DNA of 64,000 bases. It comes from Chionis minor. Its lineage: Eukaryota; Chordata; Aves; Charadriiformes; Chionididae. Each line of letters opens with the position of its first letter. The first letter of the stretch is position 1. The stretch lies in the NCBI GenBank assembly GCA_013398295.1, contig VZSF01000638.1, positions 189,609 to 253,608 of the forward strand, in the 5' to 3' direction. This document shows positions 59,409-64,000 of this stretch, in pieces. A program made the position numbers and the translations under genes. Under the pieces are notes generated by a model. It searched no databases. It had not been told where the DNA came from and saw only the letters and a list, made by a program, of their open reading frames with translations.

Positions 59409-59413
59409 GAGAG

Positions 59414-62400
59414 AAAACTGCACTGTGAAGTTAATTAAATCACAAACCTCTCACTTTATAAATGTACTGTCTGTATAGGATTGTGCAAAACCTGTTTAGT
59501 CATGCCAAGTTTACGAGGCAGAGTCAGCAACTACATGTGTGTGTGTGCGCTTCAAGAAAATCTTGATTTTCTGCACACTCTTTCAATACATAGCTTACTG
59601 AGTAGTCCCTCTGCTGCAGAAGTTTTAAGAGTACATCATAGCAGTGAATTACAAGAAATTCGAGTCATACCAAATTCTCCTAAATCAACCACAGTTTTAA
59701 TTTCTGTTTCAGTCAGGCACCAAAGGGAACCTATGTACTTTCATGCAGAGCAACATGAGTGTCTTGTAAACCACAGTCTTTCATAAGAAGCGTAGACTCC
59801 CTGGCTCTTGTATTCTCATACACATTTTATAGCTTGCTGAAAAGTTGGCAATTCAAAGCCTCATGTCGCATAATTAAATTCCATTAGTCAGGAGAAAAGA
59901 TCCACATTTATAGGCTTGTTTTAATTATAAAGTTACAAAATAATTGAAGTAATTTAAAAATAGGAAGTTCACTTTCTTTGGATAAAAGCTGCCTTCCATC
60001 AGTTCAAGACTAATTCAAACAAGGCGTGTAAGTTTTTCCTTACCCTGAAGAGATATGAAAAGCATTATATACTCTAGGCAGAGGTACTCTTAAGATAGGT
60101 AGGACAATATAAGAGTCAGAGTTAGTTATTTAGGACAAGAGAGCTCAATGTTGTTAGAGCAAGGCAAAACCTTGACCAGGGCTAGCTGGAACGCAACAGG
60201 AGCAGTTGCTAACTAAGTGCAAGTGTCTTTACATTGTAAATCTTTATTTTTAAAAAATGAGATGAACACTGTCAGCCCATTCTCTCCACCAGAAAGAGCA
60301 TCTGCAACTAAACCATTTTTAACAGGCGTCCATCTTAGAAACCATCAGCAACAGCACATCCCATAACAATATAATTTCCTTGGGCAATCTATTCATGTCA
60401 CTTCACTGGCACCATCATTCGTGCTCCCGATGTGCTACACGACTCTCTCATGCTCCATTTTAAGCACATTACTTCGTCCTATCTCCAGCAGACAAAGAAC
60501 AGTATCTTCTGCCTTCCAGCAACCTCTTGCATAGAAGATAACTGATACCAAGTCTCTACTAGCTCCTCCCTTAAAAACTCAGGGTTTTTTTCAACATCTT
60601 TCAGTCTCAGTTTCTAGATTTTTTGCTCATTCCTGGTACAAATATTTCTGTGTGGACCAAATCTTGTGCATCCTCAGCTTTGAAATATTTTTGCCCCCTG
60701 AGGCCTGAGCATTATCAAGCACAATGAAGGAACTTTTCTAAGGCAAACCTATGCGTAGTATGTGTTTACACAGCCCATGCCATATTTGCTTTTCTCTCAA
60801 CATTCAGACCTTGTTGACTCAATTTCGGCATGTGATCCAGCCCCGGATACTACTGTATAAAGCTGCCACGTAGCTGTTTATCTAGTACTTCAGACTCCAA
60901 TCTCATCCTCAAATGGACGGCAAACCTCCTGACTTAGCATGAGTATATTTGCACAGCAAATTCATCTTAAAGGCCTTGCCTGGAAAAGTCTTTCACTTTT
61001 GAAATTTTAAAATCAAGAAGAAGCCTCCCATAGACCTACACTAAGGAAAAACATCACGTGTGTATCCAAAAAGTATTCACGTTGATATTCAAGCCATACC
61101 AACAGCACAGGCATGGCAGACTTCAGTATGTAACTGCCCATATTTAAGAGCAGCTGCTATAAGCAAGATTCCACAGTAACTGTTGGAAGCTACAACACGT
61201 GGAGACGTCCTGAATTATGCACAGGGTTTTATGTTGTGCAGAGGACTGTCCCTTGTGCCTGTGGCCAGAAAGAAGTCATTTTAAATCACTTTTTATGCAG
61301 ATAAGCTAACAAAGGAACAACTAGCTTCACATTCTTAATCACTGAAGCCAATGGATGGTGGTGGCCCTTACTTAAAACAGCTCAATATGAACTGTGGACT
61401 TTTAGATGACTTTTAAAGATATTTTGATGCATACACTGCACCTACTGGTGATCAGATAAGTAAGAGCGGAAAAGTACTCCACCTCAATAACGCGTGTCTG
61501 GGAAAGTATCTATGGACAGCTTTCTTTCAAAGCCTTGTCAGCTGTAAAGAAGGTAGAAGTTCTGTGACAATCTGAGAAATGAGGGCAGCACCGGCTGTTT
61601 GACACTGACATGCTAAGACATTACCAGCCTCCTCAGACTTAACGTCTCGAAGGGAAAAAGAGGAGGTAACCGGTATCTCTCCTACTGTCTGTGTGTCTTT
61701 TTACATATCTCTTTGCTTAACTAGTTCTGTGCATCATTTTAAAGCCTAGCTGAACAAATGCTCTATTCTCTTTAAAGAAGAAGAAGAAAAAAAAGTATTT
61801 TCTTAGTTGTAACAGTTCAGTTATCTAAGCGTGTAAGTTCTCCAAAGCTCTGTTCTACTTTTGAGTTTTCTGGTCTCCGAATGTATTTCATTGTCAAGTG
61901 CTTGGAAACCAATTCAAAAACAAACAAACAAAACAGATAAAAAAAATCAAAAATCTTTCTGGCCTGCTTTCTGCCTGCAGCCTGATCTGCCAGTCACAAC
62001 CCTCCAGATTTAATTTTAAAAAAAAAAAAAAATCTACGAATTGAGGATCAGTGGCCACACTTTTTATGGCTATTTTCATGCTCCACAGCAGATACCTAAA
62101 AAAAAAAAATGGTTAAAAAGTCAGCTTATACAAAAGGTTTAGTGAAACGGTAAGTGAAGAATACTAGATGAAACCATGAAACCAGCAAAAAAAGATTATG
62201 TTTAATAGATTTAAACATAATAGACGAAATCTGCTCGTCAATAAATTTTCTTGAGTTACAATTTACTTGTTTTTTCTCCACAGTTGAAGGTATCATTATA
62301 ATAACTTACCACCAAATGGAACATTAAAAGCTGTCAAGGAAAATGATTATATAGCACACCACCAAAAAATTGTAGAGTGATGGCAGGCTACATTTCTGGC

Positions 62401-64000
62401 AATACTGAACAGCCATCATCCCAAATACAGCCAGGCAGAAATGCAGGTGCTAATTATGTGCCTAAATCAAAACCTTATCACTAGAAGAAAAATTATTCTG
62501 CTTAGCAGGTGGAGAATGCTCATTTTACTTGTCTCTCTGCCCAAACATACTAACTTAACCTTCAAAGCAAAAGAAAACACGCCTATATCCAGATAAAAAT
62601 GCATATATCAAATTACACATCCTAATATTGCCAACAGAAAGCTTCCAAAAAAATTCCCCTATCTGAAAGACCATGCCAGAAGAACACATTTCTGGGAAAC
62701 CAAGCAAATTGCCAATACAGCTGACAGTAAAGACAATGAACACAGAAACAGAAGACGAACTGGCTTTCTTTGGAACAGCTTTGCTGATTCCTCAGCCTTC
62801 AGTCTCTGAATTTAAAGTTAGCTGAGTAATAAAAAAAAAAAAAAAGAAGAATTAATAAGATTTATTTGAGGGAGTTTCACTGTTTTTCAATAGAGTACAT
62901 TCTTCCGCCTCCTTAAAAAAATTCCCAAAGTTGAGACAAAAATCTCTCTTTAGTAATCTAAATGCAGGCTTTCCCACTCTGTTTTATAACATGGCAGCAT
63001 TCCACATTATAAAAGATTCACGGGACATGAATCACTAAAACTCTTTTATAAATGAAGGCTGAATCCCATTTGGGAATCTGGCATTCCCTAGTTCTGAGGA
63101 ATTAATTTAAGAATCTGCTGTTTCTCTTTCTGAAAGCTGATAAAATAATCCAAATTGCCTATCTGCACCAAATGCACTCTCCTAATTTGCAGCAGCGGAA
63201 AAGGAAACAAAGACAGAGTGTTAAGATATTATACAGTAAATGTGCAGGAGTGCACAAGGCCAAATTTTCAGTCCTTTGAGACAAACTTTGTTTTGTTGGG
63301 TTTTTTTCCTGTCAAGCACGAGGAGAAAAATTCCCTCCTTGCTGCTTCCTCTAGCTCCTAAACAGCAGCATCACTTCTGAGATGCTGGGAAGCCACCACA
63401 GCTACCTTGCAGCCACCTGAGGCTGCTTCTGCTCTGCAAGGCGACGTGAGCTGTACGGACACAACACACAAGCTCAACACAAGGATCGACACTTTCACAA
63501 ATTCATTTTCAAAGCTCCTGCTCACAAAGCACCATCTACAAAGGCAAGCATTTTGGCAAAAAATGTTACCAACAAGAGTAAAGGTACACCCCAGCTGGAG
63601 GAAATATTTCAGCTGGCTTAGAGTCTAAGGCCAATGTCCAGCTGCACCTGCTTTCCAGTATTTCCAGTTTCTTCTTTCTTCCAATCCCAGGACTGTTAAA
63701 CACTATGGAGATACAAATAATCAAGCTGCAGCCTGGGAGAGCTGGTGGATACTTCCAGGCAGCGATTAGCATGAGAAGCAGCCTCAGCGGGCAAGGAGAT
63801 GACAGAAAACTCTCTGCATGGGATCTGCTGACTTGGGGAGGGTGATGCATGAAGTCTACATATAGGATGGGGATCAGAAAGGTTTGAAGTAATTTGCTTA
63901 AGAAACCCACGAACAAGCATCACAAGTCATGGGTGATTTTACGAAAGCATTTAGTACCCTTTGGACACTACAACACACATACACACACAGAAACTGAGAC
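59414..64000 (-). other. LIFR: LIFR intron 1, distal part (continues beyond window)
   Basis: AT-rich intron DNA with scattered A and T runs (for example 62019-62032 and 62830-62845) and a CA-rich stretch near 63970-63990. I found no exon with splice sites and frame, no CpG-rich promoter and no named transposon. The LIFR non-coding first exon is therefore probably outside the window. Confidence 0.7.

Noticed and set aside
1..64000. CRISPR array, tRNA or rRNA genes, bacterial-type operons
   Set aside because: No regularly spaced repeats, no cloverleaf or rRNA core sequence seen, and the DNA is plainly vertebrate with spliced genes.

Overview
The window is vertebrate nuclear DNA from a bird. 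It shows small exons with GT-AG introns. It carries CR1-type non-LTR retrotransposon pieces with the avian tail built on ATTCTATG, and two copies of an avian endogenous-retrovirus LTR starting TGTTGTG. It has the 3' part of EGFLAM (pikachurin) facing a complete LIFR coding region. The convergent EGFLAM-LIFR order is the same as on human 5p13, a region that corresponds to the avian Z chromosome, so Z linkage is likely (inference). The LTR type is common in Neoaves; I cannot name the species.

Layout. Positions 1-2137 are EGFLAM intron, opening with a CR1 tail. Positions 2138-15825 (+) hold the last eight coding exons of EGFLAM: the second half of the second laminin-G domain, the third EGF-like domain and the third laminin-G domain, ending in a stop at 15823-15825. 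The 3' UTR may run to about 16.88 kb. About 16.9-22.56 kb is intergenic with no gene I can support. About 22.57-29.45 kb is the long inferred LIFR 3' UTR. Positions 29447-56841 (-) hold 19 LIFR coding exons. All splice phases close, giving 3279 nt and 1092 residues. The rest, to 64000, is the 5' part of LIFR exon 2 and then intron 1; the non-coding first exon and the promoter lie outside the window.

The two genes do not act in one pathway. Pikachurin is a secreted matrix ligand of dystroglycan at the photoreceptor ribbon synapse. LIFR is the signalling receptor for LIF-type cytokines with gp130, JAK and STAT3. They are neighbours only, lying tail to tail.

Mobile DNA sits in introns: a truncated LTR abutting an antisense CR1 in an EGFLAM intron, an internally deleted CR1 in LIFR intron 8, and a full solo LTR with 5-bp target-site duplications in LIFR intron 1. 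I found no CRISPR array, tRNA, rRNA, bacterial operon or new gene system. The most useful second-look items are regulatory: an upstream ORF just before the LIFR start, a competing in-exon splice acceptor at LIFR exon 4, an intron-17 read-through that would give a soluble receptor, and small repeats and a hairpin in the LIFR 3' UTR. Exon calls rest on reading frames, splice signals and remembered human orthologues; no alignment was run.
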